A DNA stretch of 64,000 nt from Pseudonocardia terrae (GTDB taxonomy: Bacteria; Actinomycetota; Actinomycetes; Mycobacteriales; Pseudonocardiaceae), in the NCBI RefSeq assembly GCF_021343995.1, contig NZ_JAJTTE010000014.1, forward strand, positions 1-64,000, given 5' to 3'. Below the pieces are notes generated by a model. The model ran no database searches, was not told the DNA's origin, and saw only the letters and a list, made by a program, of their open reading frames with translations. Position 1 is the first letter of the stretch. Every line of letters begins with the position of its first letter. The translations under genes and the position numbers were made by a program. Shown piece by piece: positions 26,107 through 34,156 of this stretch.

Positions 26107-26391
26107 ATGACGATCCTCGCCACCGGGCCGCGCACCCTCGACGACCTGTTCGCCGACTCGCTGCGCGACGCCGAGCGCATGGCTCCCGGCCTGCTCCTGC
26201 TCGCGTTCGACGGCTCGGACGAGGTCGAGGCCGACGCCCGCCGCCTCCTCACCACCGACCCCGGTTGCGCGTTCGTGCGGTTCGCCGTGCACCGCGAGGA
26301 CGGCGAGGTCGTGGTGGAGGTGCGGGCGCCCGAGTCCCGCCCGGACATCCTCGAGGCGCTCGTGGTGAGGGCCATGTCCGCGGGACGCTGA
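26107..26391 (+). CDS. Hypothetical protein, 94 aa
   Basis: ATG 26107, with a weak upstream GGACAGGC. The sequence (MTILATGPRTLDDLFADSLR, APGLLLLAFDGSDEVEADAR, FVRFAVHREDGEVVVEVRAP) suggests a small mixed alpha/beta cytoplasmic protein. No signal peptide, no membrane segment and no cysteine cluster. I do not recognise a family. It sits between the MarR-GNAT gene and a hydrolase on the same strand. Confidence 0.65.
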   Translation: MTILATGPRTLDDLFADSLRDAERMAPGLLLLAFDGSDEVEADARRLLTTDPGCAFVRFAVHREDGEVVVEVRAPESRPDILEALVVRAMSAGR

Positions 26392-26416
26392 GCCGGAGAT
26401 CCGCCAGACTGGGCGC

Positions 26417-27241
26417 ATGACCGGCACCCTCGGCGAGGTGTCCACCCGCACCGTCGGAGGGCGCACGCTCCGCGTCGCGATCCGTCGCGGCGACCGCTCC
26501 CGGACCCCGTTACTGCTGCTCAACGGCATCGGCGCGCGCCTGGAGATGCTCGAGCCGTTCGTCGAGGCGCTGCCGCGGGAGCTGGAGGTCGTCCGCTTCG
26601 ACGTCCCCGGCGTGGGCGGGTCGCCCCGGCCCCGGGTCCCGTACCACATGGCGACCTTCGCGCTGACCGTCGGCAAGCTCGTGGGTGCCCTGGGCTACGA
26701 CAAGGTCGACGTCCTGGGCTACTCGTGGGGCGGCGGGCTCGCCCAGCAGTTCGCGCTCACCCAGCGGGACCAGGTGCGTCGCCTGGTGCTGGTGGCCACG
26801 GGGACCGGCTCGTTGATGGTGCCGGCCCGGCCCGCGGTGCTGAGCAAGATGCTCACCCCGCGGCGCTATCGCGATCCCGGCTACGCGGCGCGGGTGGCCG
26901 GCGAGATCTACGGCGGCACCATGCGCACGCACCCCGAGCGCGCCGCCCGCATCCTGCAGGCCTCGGGCGACGGCGACCCTTCGGGCTACGAGCGCGGCTA
27001 CCTCTACCAGCTCCTCGCCGGCGCCGGCTGGACCACGCTGCCCGTGCTGCGGCTGATCGCCGCGCGCACCTTGGTCGTCTCCGGGGACGACGACCCGCTC
27101 ATCCCGCTGGTCAACGCCCACGTGCTGCACCGGGGCATTCGCGACTCGCAGCTGCACGTCTACCGCGGCGGGCACCTCGCACTGCTCACCGAGTCCCGCG
27201 AGCTCGCCCCCGTGATCGACCGGTTCCTCGCCGCCCCCTGA
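26417..27241 (+). CDS. Alpha/beta hydrolase, PHA-depolymerase-like
   Basis: 274 residues. LLLLNGIGARLEMLEPFVEA supplies the oxyanion region, DVPGVGGSPRP follows, and the nucleophile elbow is LGYSWGGGLAQQFA. Acid and His are in VVSGDDDPLIPLVNA and YRGGHLALLTES. The layout matches intracellular medium-chain polyhydroxyalkanoate depolymerase (PhaZ) relatives. It lies upstream of a crotonase, in keeping with acyl-CoA metabolism. CAGACT (26405-26410) is 6 nt before the ATG. Confidence 0.85.
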   Translation: MTGTLGEVSTRTVGGRTLRVAIRRGDRSRTPLLLLNGIGARLEMLEPFVEALPRELEVVRFDVPGVGGSPRPRVPYHMATFALTVGKLVGALGYDKVDVLGYSWGGGLAQQFALTQRDQVRRLVLVATGTGSLMVPARPAVLSKMLTPRRYRDPGYAARVAGEIYGGTMRTHPERAARILQASGDGDPSGYERGYLYQLLAGAGWTTLPVLRLIAARTLVVSGDDDPLIPLVNAHVLHRGIRDSQLHVYRGGHLALLTESRELAPVIDRFLAAP

Positions 27242-27389
27242 TCACGCGAGGTCGTCCGGCCGCCCGCTGGCACCACCGCCACGGGGGTCATCGGGGCAAC
27301 GCACCCGGCCATTTCCTCTCGCCGGCACCGGGCTCGCCGCGACCGCCGGGAACCCGCCGGGAACCCCTCGACCCCGGCGGCGCGGCAGG

Positions 27390-27395
27390 CATGAT
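27390..27395 (+). promoter_or_regulatory. Candidate -10 element of the crotonase gene (leaderless)
   Basis: CATGAT ends 6 nt before ATG 27402 and no SD is present. The upstream gap (27242-27389) otherwise holds only a short direct repeat of CCGCCGGGAAC (about 27344-27365). Confidence 0.4.
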
Positions 27396-27401
27396 CGGGG
27401 C

Positions 27402-28283
27402 ATGACGTACGAGACCCTCGACTACACGGTGCGCGACGGCATCCTCACCCTCACGCTGAACCGGCCGGACAAGCTCAACTCCTTCACCGTGACCATGGCG
27501 GACGAGCTGATCGCGGCCTACGACCGGGCGAGCGCCGACGACGAGGTGGGCGCGATCGTCGTGACCGGAGCCGGCAGGGCCTTCTGTGCGGGGATGGACC
27601 TGTCGTCCGAGGGCAACGTCTTCGGCCTCGACGAGTCGCAGCAGCCGACGTTGCGCGACCTGGAGGAGCGTTTCGAGGACCCGGAGATCGTGCAGGGCGT
27701 CCGCGACACCGGCGGGCAGGTCTCGCTGGCCGTCTACCGCTGCACCAAGCCGGTGATCGCCGCGATCAACGGCGCCGCGGTGGGCATCGGGGCCACGATG
27801 ACGCTGCCGATGGACGTCCGGCTGGCCTCCGACGACGCCCGGATCGGCTTCGTGTTCGGCCGGCTCGGGATCGTGCCCGAGGCGGCCTCCACCTGGTTCC
27901 TGCCCCGGATCGTCGGGATCACCCGGGCCCTGGAGTGGGTCTACTCGGCCGACATCCTCAGCGCGCAGGAGGCGCTCGACGGCGGCCTGCTCCGCTCCGT
28001 CGTCCCCGCGGACCAGCTGCTGGACACCGCCTACGCGCTGGCCCGCAAGTTCGTCGACGGGCACTCGCCGGTCGCCACCGCGCTGATGCGGCAGATGATG
28101 TACCGCAACAGCGCGGCACCGCACCCGGTCGAGGCGCACCGCGTCGACTCGCTCGCGATGTTCTACACCTCGATCGCCGACGGGAAGGAGGGCGTGCGCG
28201 CGTTCCTGGAGAAGCGGCCGGCCGAGTTCACCGGCCGGGCCAGCGCGCTGCCGCCGTTCGCCCCGTGGCAGGCCGACGAGTAG
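27402..28283 (+). CDS. Enoyl-CoA hydratase/isomerase family protein
   Basis: 293 residues. Crotonase fold: LTLTLNRPDKLNSFTVTM, AIVVTGAGRAFCAGMDLSS (first oxyanion loop), INGAAVGIGATMTLPMDVRLAS and VFGRLGIVPEAASTWFLPR (catalytic-Glu region). The C-terminal helices (HPVEAHRVDSLAMFYTSIAD, GVRAFLEKRPAEFTGR) are normal. Acts on a CoA thioester in fatty acid or related degradation; the exact substrate is not evident. Confidence 0.92.
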   Translation: MTYETLDYTVRDGILTLTLNRPDKLNSFTVTMADELIAAYDRASADDEVGAIVVTGAGRAFCAGMDLSSEGNVFGLDESQQPTLRDLEERFEDPEIVQGVRDTGGQVSLAVYRCTKPVIAAINGAAVGIGATMTLPMDVRLASDDARIGFVFGRLGIVPEAASTWFLPRIVGITRALEWVYSADILSAQEALDGGLLRSVVPADQLLDTAYALARKFVDGHSPVATALMRQMMYRNSAAPHPVEAHRVDSLAMFYTSIADGKEGVRAFLEKRPAEFTGRASALPPFAPWQADE

Positions 28284-28322
28284 TCCCCGGTCCTGGTCGA
28301 TCGGGACCCGCTCGGCTGCGGC

Positions 28323-28469
28323 TCAGTAGGCGATGAACAGGATCTCGTCGCGCGAGTACTCGTGGCCCGGGTGCTTCTCCTTGAGGTGCGCCTGGGTCTT
28401 GGCGACCAGGTCGTCCTCGTCGGTGCCCTCGATGTGCTCGCCGCACGGGCAGTTCAGGCGCGTCTTCAT
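28323..28469 (-). CDS. DUF1059-like small protein, 48 aa
   Basis: Reads MKTRLNCPCGEHIEGTDEDD followed by LVAKTQAHLKEKHPGHEYSR and DEILFIAY. The CPCG near the start and the HLKEKHP C-terminal His pair form the small C-x-C...H...H pattern of DUF1059-type proteins, possibly a zinc site. A strong SD (GAGAGGAG) stands 6 nt before ATG 28469. It lies between the convergent crotonase and the SDR gene. Confidence 0.85.
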   Translation of the reverse strand: MKTRLNCPCGEHIEGTDEDDLVAKTQAHLKEKHPGHEYSRDEILFIAY

Positions 28470-28527
28470 CCGGCTCTCCTCTCGCAAGGTGTGCACCGAC
28501 CCTAATGCGGGAGCACGACGGACGTGA

Positions 28528-29265
28528 TCAGCCCCGGCCGATGAACGGCATGGTCGTGGCCGTGATGGTGAGGAACTGCACGTTCGCGTCGAGCGGGAGG
28601 TTCGCCATGTAGCGGACGGCGTCGGCGACGTGGCCGGCGTCGAAGGTCGGCTCCGGCCGCACCGACCCGTCCGCCTGGCGGGCGCCGGTGGCGATGCCGG
28701 CGGTCATGTCGGTGGCCGCGTTGCCGATGTCGATCTGCCCGCAGGCGATGCCGTACGGGCGGCCGTCGAGCGAGATCGACCGGGTCAGCCCCGTGATCGC
28801 GTGCTTCGTGGCGGTGTATGCGGCGCTGCCCGGACGCGGCACGTGGGCCGAGATCGAGCCGTTGTTGACGATCCGGCCGCCCTGCGGGTCCTGCTCGCGC
28901 ATCACCGCGAACGCCGCCCGGGCGCAGAGGAACGAGCCGGTGAGGTTGGTGTCGACGGCCGCGCGCCACCCGGCGACCTCGATCTCGTCGGGGGTGCCGG
29001 TCGGGCCGAAGGTGCCGGCGTTGTTGACCAGCAGGTCCACCCGGCCCCACGCCCCGACGGCCGCCCGGAACAGGGCCGCGACCGACTCCTCGTCGGCGAC
29101 GTCGGTGGGCACGGTGAGCGCGTCGGCGAACCCCTCGGCGGTCCCGGCCAGCGGCTCGGCGCGGCGCCCAGCCAGGGCGACCGCCCAGCCGTCCTCCAGG
29201 AGGGCGCGGCCGATGACCCGCCCCAGCCCCGACCCTGCTCCGGTCACCATCGCGGTGCGCTGCAT
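28528..29265 (-). CDS. Short-chain dehydrogenase/reductase
   Basis: 245 residues. NAD(P)-binding [16 protein letters not shown] at the N-terminus, [16 protein letters not shown], catalytic Ser in [13 protein letters not shown] and YxxxK in [13 protein letters not shown]. The end ([20 protein letters not shown]) is usual for the family. Substrate unknown. TAGAAC at 29272-29277 (minus strand) is 6 nt before ATG 29265. It is followed 58 nt downstream by nothing on its strand until the DUF1059-like gene. Confidence 0.92.
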   Translation of the reverse strand: MQRTAMVTGAGSGLGRVIGRALLEDGWAVALAGRRAEPLAGTAEGFADALTVPTDVADEESVAALFRAAVGAWGRVDLLVNNAGTFGPTGTPDEIEVAGWRAAVDTNLTGSFLCARAAFAVMREQDPQGGRIVNNGSISAHVPRPGSAAYTATKHAITGLTRSISLDGRPYGIACGQIDIGNAATDMTAGIATGARQADGSVRPEPTFDAGHVADAVRYMANLPLDANVQFLTITATTMPFIGRG

Positions 29266-29295
29266 GCGGAGGTTCTACCGGAATCGACGCCGGAG

Positions 29296-30426
29296 TCAGT
29301 CCGCCGGTCGGTCGGTGAGGGCCCAGCGCTGCTCGATCCGTCCGAAGCGCCAGACGGCCAGCGCCCCCAGCCAGGTGACGACGAAGAGGGCGACGACGAG
29401 GTAGCCCACCACCTCGAGGTCGACCGACGCCAGCGCGGCCAGCGGCCCGGTGGCGACGTCGAGCTTCTCGGCCAGCAGCTGCAGCAGCTCGACGAGCCCG
29501 ATCACCAGCGCCACGATCACCGACAGCGCGGTGACGGTGAGGTTGTAGAAGACCTTGCGCACCGGGGTGACGAAGGCCCACTGGTAGGCGGCGGACATGA
29601 ACACGCCGTCGGCGGTGTCGAACAGGCTCATCCCGGCGGCGAACAGCACCGGGATGACCAGGATCGCGTACCAGGGCAGCTGCGCCGCCGCCGCGCCGCC
29701 GGCGAGGACGAGCAGGGTGACCTCGGTGGCGGTGTCGAACCCGATGCCGAACACGAACCCGACCACGTACATGTGCCAGGGCCGGCTCACCGCCCGCAGC
29801 GTCCGGCCCAGGATCCGGGCCATCAGCCCGCGCGCGGCGAGGTGGCGCTCCAGGGCCTCGTCGTCGAGCGGCTCGGTGCGCATCCGGGCGAAGACCCGTC
29901 CGATGCCGATCATCGCCTGCAGGTTGAGCAGGCCGATCAGCACGAGGAACCCGCCCCCGACCAGGGTGCCGACCAGGCCGAGGGTCTCCTTGACCGACGA
30001 CGAGTCGTCGCCCAGCTCGCCGACCAGCGTGCGGACGCCGAGGGCGAGCAGCAGGGCCATCACGAACACGACCGAGGAGTGGCCCAGCGAGAACCAGAAG
30101 CCGACGCCGCGGGCCCGCTTGCCCTCGGTGACCAGCTTGCGGGTGGTGTTGTCGATCGCGGCGATGTGGTCGGCGTCGAAGGCGTGCCGCATGCCGAGCA
30201 GGTAGGCGGTGAGCCCGACGCCGAGCCCGAACGTCCCGCCCGAGGCCAGCGCGAGGTGCTGCGGCGCGATCACCGCGGCCATCAGCGTCCAGCCGCCGAG
30301 CGTGAGCAGCAGGACCACCGCGGCCATCCCGGCGAGGTGCCGGCGGTCCGTGCGGTCGAAGCGGGTGCGTGCCGGCGCGGCGGGCTGCGCGGGGGGAGCG
30401 GTCACGACCGTGATGCTCGCATGCAC
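29296..30426 (-). CDS. HoxN/NixA-type nickel/cobalt transporter
   Basis: 376 residues, about eight membrane segments. Signature of the NiCoT family is LLGMRHAFDADHIAAIDNTTRK in segment 2 (metal His/Asp), followed by GFWFSLGHSSVVFVMALLLA and FGIGFDTATEVTLLV. These permeases import Ni2+ and/or Co2+; specificity cannot be read here. Given the cobalamin genes 15-28 kb away, cobalt is attractive. GTG 30426 starts the frame; no B12 riboswitch is visible before it. Confidence 0.93.
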   Translation of the reverse strand: MHASITVVTAPPAQPAAPARTRFDRTDRRHLAGMAAVVLLLTLGGWTLMAAVIAPQHLALASGGTFGLGVGLTAYLLGMRHAFDADHIAAIDNTTRKLVTEGKRARGVGFWFSLGHSSVVFVMALLLALGVRTLVGELGDDSSSVKETLGLVGTLVGGGFLVLIGLLNLQAMIGIGRVFARMRTEPLDDEALERHLAARGLMARILGRTLRAVSRPWHMYVVGFVFGIGFDTATEVTLLVLAGGAAAAQLPWYAILVIPVLFAAGMSLFDTADGVFMSAAYQWAFVTPVRKVFYNLTVTALSVIVALVIGLVELLQLLAEKLDVATGPLAALASVDLEVVGYLVVALFVVTWLGALAVWRFGRIEQRWALTDRPAD

Positions 30427-30472
30427 AGTTCTTCAGATGAAAGACCTTGTGTCCTGTCGTCCGCGGACGGGC

Positions 30473-30538
30473 CCGCGTTATGGGCCCATGACGCCCGATT
30501 TATGGCGCTGAATGACCGTTATGGATCGATAGTGCGGT
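30473..30538. repeat. Family B intergenic repeat (two diverged copies)
   Basis: CGCGTTATGGGCCCATGACG at its left, with palindromic ATGGGCCCAT core, and a second copy ACCGTTATGGATCGATAGTG at its right. The right copy includes the TAA stop (30519-30521) of the minus-strand GT87-like gene, so that gene ends inside the repeat. Confidence 0.75.
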
Positions 30539-31664
30539 TCGGGCGCCTCAGCTGGAGGGCGGCCGCGACCAGGAGGACGACGAAGCCCGCCAGGTAGACG
30601 TCGGGCTGCAGGGAGATCGCGCCCGTCGCGGGGATCGGGCCGACCGCGGGCCCGGGGAGCTTGGTGATCACGGCGGCGGTCATCACCAGCAGCACCGTGA
30701 CGCCGAGCCGGGCGTGCCGGACGGTGAGCAGGACGAGCAGTGGGACGCACCAGACGTAGTGGTGCGACCAGGCGAAGGGGGCGACCGCCGCCGAGGCGAG
30801 CCCGACGACCGTGAGGGCGAGCAGGTCGTCCCCGCGCCGGTGCGCCCGTACCGCGACGGCCAGCGCGGCGGCGCCCAGTACCACCGCCGGCACCAGGTAG
30901 GCCGGCGTGCTCTCGCCGAGGGTGCGGGCGACCAGGCCGCCGACCGAATGGTTGCTGGTCGCCGCCACGTCGGAGATCCGGTTCGCGGCCGCGAAGGTCC
31001 CGCGCAGCCAGTACTGCACCGACTCGGCGGGCGCGACGGCGAACCCGAGCCCGGTCGCCGCCACGAACGTCCCGACGGCCACGGCCGCCTCCCGGCGGCG
31101 TCCGACGAGCAGCAGGTAGACCACGAAGAGCAGCGGCGTGAGCTTGAGCGCCGCGGCCAGCCCGACCCCGGCGCCCCGCCACCGCGACGGCCGGCCGGTG
31201 AGGTCGAGCAGCACCAGCGCGAGCAGCACGACGTTGATCTGGCCCAGGTAGAAGGTCGTCCGTACCGGATCGAGCCAGAGCGCGGCGGCGACCAGTAGGG
31301 CGACCGTCCCGGCCGCCGGCGCCGCACCGGTGAGGGCCGCCGACCGTCGGACCACCAGCACGAGCAGCGCCACCCCCAGCGCGGTCCAGAGGATCTTGAG
31401 CAGCGGCAGGGGGAGCAGCGCCAGCGGCACGAACAGCACCGCGGCCACCGGCGGGTACACGAACGGCAGGTCGAGCAGGACCCCGCCGACGTACAACGGC
31501 TGGTGGTGCAGCACGTGCTCGCCGCCGGCCCGGTACACCTGCAGGTCGATCATGAGCAGGTGTGGGGCGGGCCAGACCGCGAGCACCGCGAGCTGCAGGG
31601 CGACCAGCGCGCCTGCACCGACCCAGCAGGCGCGGGCGCGGACCCCGGGGCGGGTGAGCGTCAC
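30519..31664 (-). CDS. GT87 (DUF2029)-family membrane glycosyltransferase
   Basis: About 381 residues from GTG 31664; ATG 31739 would add 25 residues and neither has an SD. About ten hydrophobic segments. DLQVYRAGGEHVLHHQPLY near the N-terminus carries the acidic residue and the layout of polyprenyl-phosphomannose-dependent GT-C enzymes, followed by FVYPPVAAVLFVPLALLP, GQINVVLLALVLLDL and ALKLTPLLFVVYLLLVGRRR. Such enzymes add mannose to lipoglycans in mycobacteria; the acceptor here is unknown. The stop lies in a family B repeat. Confidence 0.87.
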   Translation of the reverse strand: MTLTRPGVRARACWVGAGALVALQLAVLAVWPAPHLLMIDLQVYRAGGEHVLHHQPLYVGGVLLDLPFVYPPVAAVLFVPLALLPLPLLKILWTALGVALLVLVVRRSAALTGAAPAAGTVALLVAAALWLDPVRTTFYLGQINVVLLALVLLDLTGRPSRWRGAGVGLAAALKLTPLLFVVYLLLVGRRREAAVAVGTFVAATGLGFAVAPAESVQYWLRGTFAAANRISDVAATSNHSVGGLVARTLGESTPAYLVPAVVLGAAALAVAVRAHRRGDDLLALTVVGLASAAVAPFAWSHHYVWCVPLLVLLTVRHARLGVTVLLVMTAAVITKLPGPAVGPIPATGAISLQPDVYLAGFVVLLVAAALQLRRPNRTIDP

Positions 31665-31736
31665 CGGGAGACCGTAGGGCGACGGACCGGCGCGGCTGTT
31701 GGCCGGTCGGAGTGTGACGACGGCCACATCATCTGC

Positions 31737-31742
31737 CATGCT
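31737..31742 (+). promoter_or_regulatory. Candidate -10 element of the 120-aa gene (leaderless)
   Basis: CATGCT ends 6 nt before ATG 31749, without an SD. It overlaps the alternative ATG of the divergent GT87-like gene. Confidence 0.4.
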
Positions 31743-31748
31743 GGCGCC

Positions 31749-32111
31749 ATGCGTTGCGCGTTCGCCCACACCGCCGAGATCGAGCTCGCCGAGGACGGCG
31801 ACCGGGCCGCCCCGGGGGCGGCGATCACCGCCGCGCTGTGCGGGAGCTGGGAGCACGAGCCGCCGTGCCCGATCGCCTCGCACCGCACCGCGTCGTCGCG
31901 GGCGGGCAGCCGGGTGCGGCTGCGGGTGATCTTCGCCTGCGACGTGGACCTGGAGGACGAGGTCCGCAGCCGGATCGACGCCGCGCTCGCCCGCGGCCTG
32001 CTCACCGGGCCGGACGGCAGGGTGTCGCACTGGTCGTTGCGCGACGCCCTGCCCGGCAGCGTCCAGGAGTGCGAGCGCGCCGCCGCCGAGCGCCTGCTCG
32101 CCGACGCCTGA
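31749..32111 (+). CDS. Hypothetical protein, 120 aa
   Basis: Reads MRCAFAHTAEIELAEDGDRA, ITAALCGSWEHEPPCPIASH, VRLRVIFACDVDLEDEVRSR and VSHWSLRDALPGSVQECERA. Four cysteines and several His (WEHEPPCPIASH) suggest a possible metal site. No signal or membrane segment. Not recognised. The last codon and stop (GCC TGA) are the first unit of a tandem repeat that continues downstream. Confidence 0.65.
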   Translation: MRCAFAHTAEIELAEDGDRAAPGAAITAALCGSWEHEPPCPIASHRTASSRAGSRVRLRVIFACDVDLEDEVRSRIDAALARGLLTGPDGRVSHWSLRDALPGSVQECERAAAERLLADA

Positions 32112-32145
32112 CACACCGCCTGACACACCGCCTGGCACACCGCCC
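32106..32145. repeat. 12-bp tandem repeat GCCTGACACACC containing the stop codon
   Basis: Three consecutive units (32106, 32118, 32130; the third GCCTGGCACACC) plus a partial fourth. The first contains the TGA of the preceding gene, so the stop context is duplicated downstream. Confidence 0.8.
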
Positions 32146-32161
32146 GGCGTCGGGCCGGCCG

Positions 32162-32167
32162 TAGGAT
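32162..32167 (+). promoter_or_regulatory. Candidate -10 element of marR-type gene (leaderless)
   Basis: TAGGAT, a near-consensus -10, ends 6 nt before GTG 32174; no SD is present. Confidence 0.45.
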
Positions 32168-32173
32168 CCGGCC

Positions 32174-32707
32174 GTGTCGGTCGACCCCCCGCCCGAGAGC
32201 GACTTCCTGTCCCTCGCCGGTTTCGCCCTCGACGAGACCCAGCGCCGGCTGCCGGAGACCGACCGCTCGGCGATGGCCATGGTCCTGCTGCTCACCCGGG
32301 TCGCGAGCGGGCTGGTCTACGACCTGGAGTCCACCGTGCACCGGCCGGCGGGCTGGAGCTGGTCGGCCTGGCGGCTGCTCTTCACGATCTGGGTGGCCGG
32401 GCCGCAGGAGTCCCGGCGGGCGGCCGAGCTGTCCGGGATGAGCCGCGCCGCCGTCTCTGCGCTGACCAACACGCTGAGCGCCGGCGGCCTGCTCGACCGC
32501 ACGCCGGGCTCGGCCGACGGGCGGTCGGTGGTCCTGGCGCTCACGGAGAAGGGCACCGCGGCGATCGAGGAGACCTTCCTGCGGCACAACGCCCGCGAGG
32601 CCGAATGGGCGCGGCTGCTCGGCCCCGAGGACCTCGCCGCCCTCAACCGGCTGCTCGCCAAGCTCGCGGGGGCCGCGCAGGCGGCGGAGTGGGTCAACCG
32701 CCGCTGA
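32174..32707 (+). CDS. MarR-family transcriptional regulator
   Basis: 177 residues. Winged-helix core: RAAELSGMSRAAVSALTNTL (recognition helix) and GLLDRTPGSADGRSVVLALT (wing). N- and C-terminal helices form the dimer region. It is followed by an MHS transporter and an MBL-fold gene on the same strand, and a palindrome before the transporter is a likely site for it. Effector unknown. Confidence 0.92.
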   Translation: MSVDPPPESDFLSLAGFALDETQRRLPETDRSAMAMVLLLTRVASGLVYDLESTVHRPAGWSWSAWRLLFTIWVAGPQESRRAAELSGMSRAAVSALTNTLSAGGLLDRTPGSADGRSVVLALTEKGTAAIEETFLRHNAREAEWARLLGPEDLAALNRLLAKLAGAAQAAEWVNRR

Positions 32708-32769
32708 TCCCGGATCGACCGGCACCCCACCCTGGCCGTCCGGCGCGGGACGGGTTAGCGTTCCGCACG

Positions 32770-32783
32770 GTCAAGGCTTTGAC
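32770..32783 (+). promoter_or_regulatory. Inverted repeat GTCAA-N4-TTGAC before the MFS gene
   Basis: GTCAAGGCTTTGAC has perfect 5-bp arms and lies 34 nt upstream of the MFS start, in the 110-bp gap after the marR-type gene. TTGAC within it could also act as a -35. Candidate MarR operator. Confidence 0.45.
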
Positions 32784-32817
32784 TGTTTTCCCAGTGCCGG
32801 GAACGAGGGGATTTCCG

Positions 32818-34137
32818 ATGACGCAGACCCCGGGAGCGGCCGCCTCCGCGGTCCACCCGCCGTCGAGCCAGCTACGCCGCGTGATCGGCGCGAGCCTCGC
32901 CGGTACGACCATCGAGTGGTACGACTTCTTCGTCTACGCCTCGGCCGCCGGCCTGGTGTTCGGCAAGCAGTTCTTCCCGGGCCTCGACGGCACCGCGGCC
33001 CTGCTCGCCTCCTTCGCGACGATCGGTGTCAGCTTCATCGCGCGCCCGATCGGCGGCGTGGTGTCCGGGCACCTCGGCGACCGCTTCGGGCGCAAGCCGG
33101 TGCTGGTCGGGACGCTGCTGCTGATGGGCCTGTCGACGGTCGGGGTCGGCCTGCTGCCCTCGTACGCGTCGATCGGCGTCGCGGCGCCGATCCTGCTGGT
33201 CGCCCTGCGGATGCTGCAGGGCCTCTCGGCCGGCGGGGAGTGGGGTGGCGCGGCGATGATGTCGGTCGAGCACGCCCCGCCCGGTCGGCGCGGCTACTTC
33301 GGGGCCTACCCGCAGATCGGCGTGCCGATCGGACTGCTGCTGGCCAACCTGGTCTTCTTCGCGGTGTCGGCCACGACCACGCCCGAGCAGTTCCAGGCCT
33401 GGGGCTGGCGGATCCCCTTCCTGCTGTCGATCGTCCTGATCGTCGTCGGGTTCTGGATGCGGTCCCGGGTCGCGGAGAGCCCGGTGTTCGAGGAGCTGCG
33501 CGAGCGCCGGTCCGCGCCGCTGGCCGAGGTGCTGCGCGGCAACCGGCGCGAGCTGCTCGTGGCGATCGGGCTGTTCGTCGCGAACAACATGATCGGCTAC
33601 ATCCTGATCGCCTTCATCACCTCCTACGGCACCCGCACGCTCGGCCTCTCCAGCACGACGATGCTGGTGGTCGGCATGGTCGGGGCGGTGGCGTGGGGCG
33701 TGTTCACGCTCCTGGCCGGCCGCTGGTCGGACACGTGGGGGCGCCGGCGCACGTACCTGATCGGGATCGTCGCGCTGGCCGCATGGTGTTTCCCGTTCTT
33801 CCTGCTCTTCGACACCCGCTCGGTCGGCCTGCTGATCGTCGCGGTCGTGGTGCTGGCCTTCGGCCTCGGGCTGACCTACGGGCAGCAGGCCGCGACCTAC
33901 GCGGAGATGTTCCCCGCGCCGGTCCGGTACTCCGGCGTCTCGTTCGCCTACGCGTTCGGTGCGATCCTGGGTGGCGGCTTCGCGCCGCTGCTGGCGACCT
34001 GGCTCATCGCCGTCACCGGGACCTCGCTGTCGGTCTCGGCCTACATGTTCGTGATGTGCCTGGTCACCCTCGCCGCGGTGCTGGCCCTGCGCGAGGGCAC
34101 GCCCGCGGAGCGCGAGGCCTTCGTCACCGCGACCTGA
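32818..34137 (+). CDS. MFS transporter, metabolite:H+ symporter (MHS) type
   Basis: 439 residues, 12 membrane segments. MHS hallmarks: GTTIEWYDFFVYASAAGLVF at the start, FIARPIGGVVSGHLGDRFGR with KPVL (loop 2-3), and GGEWGGAAMMSVEHAPPGRR. Members take up carboxylates, betaines or aromatic acids with protons; the substrate is unknown. The upstream MarR regulator and downstream MBL-fold protein probably belong to the same unit. Confidence 0.93.
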   Translation: MTQTPGAAASAVHPPSSQLRRVIGASLAGTTIEWYDFFVYASAAGLVFGKQFFPGLDGTAALLASFATIGVSFIARPIGGVVSGHLGDRFGRKPVLVGTLLLMGLSTVGVGLLPSYASIGVAAPILLVALRMLQGLSAGGEWGGAAMMSVEHAPPGRRGYFGAYPQIGVPIGLLLANLVFFAVSATTTPEQFQAWGWRIPFLLSIVLIVVGFWMRSRVAESPVFEELRERRSAPLAEVLRGNRRELLVAIGLFVANNMIGYILIAFITSYGTRTLGLSSTTMLVVGMVGAVAWGVFTLLAGRWSDTWGRRRTYLIGIVALAAWCFPFFLLFDTRSVGLLIVAVVVLAFGLGLTYGQQAATYAEMFPAPVRYSGVSFAYAFGAILGGGFAPLLATWLIAVTGTSLSVSAYMFVMCLVTLAAVLALREGTPAEREAFVTAT

Positions 34138-34156
34138 GCAGGAGCAGGAGGACAAC

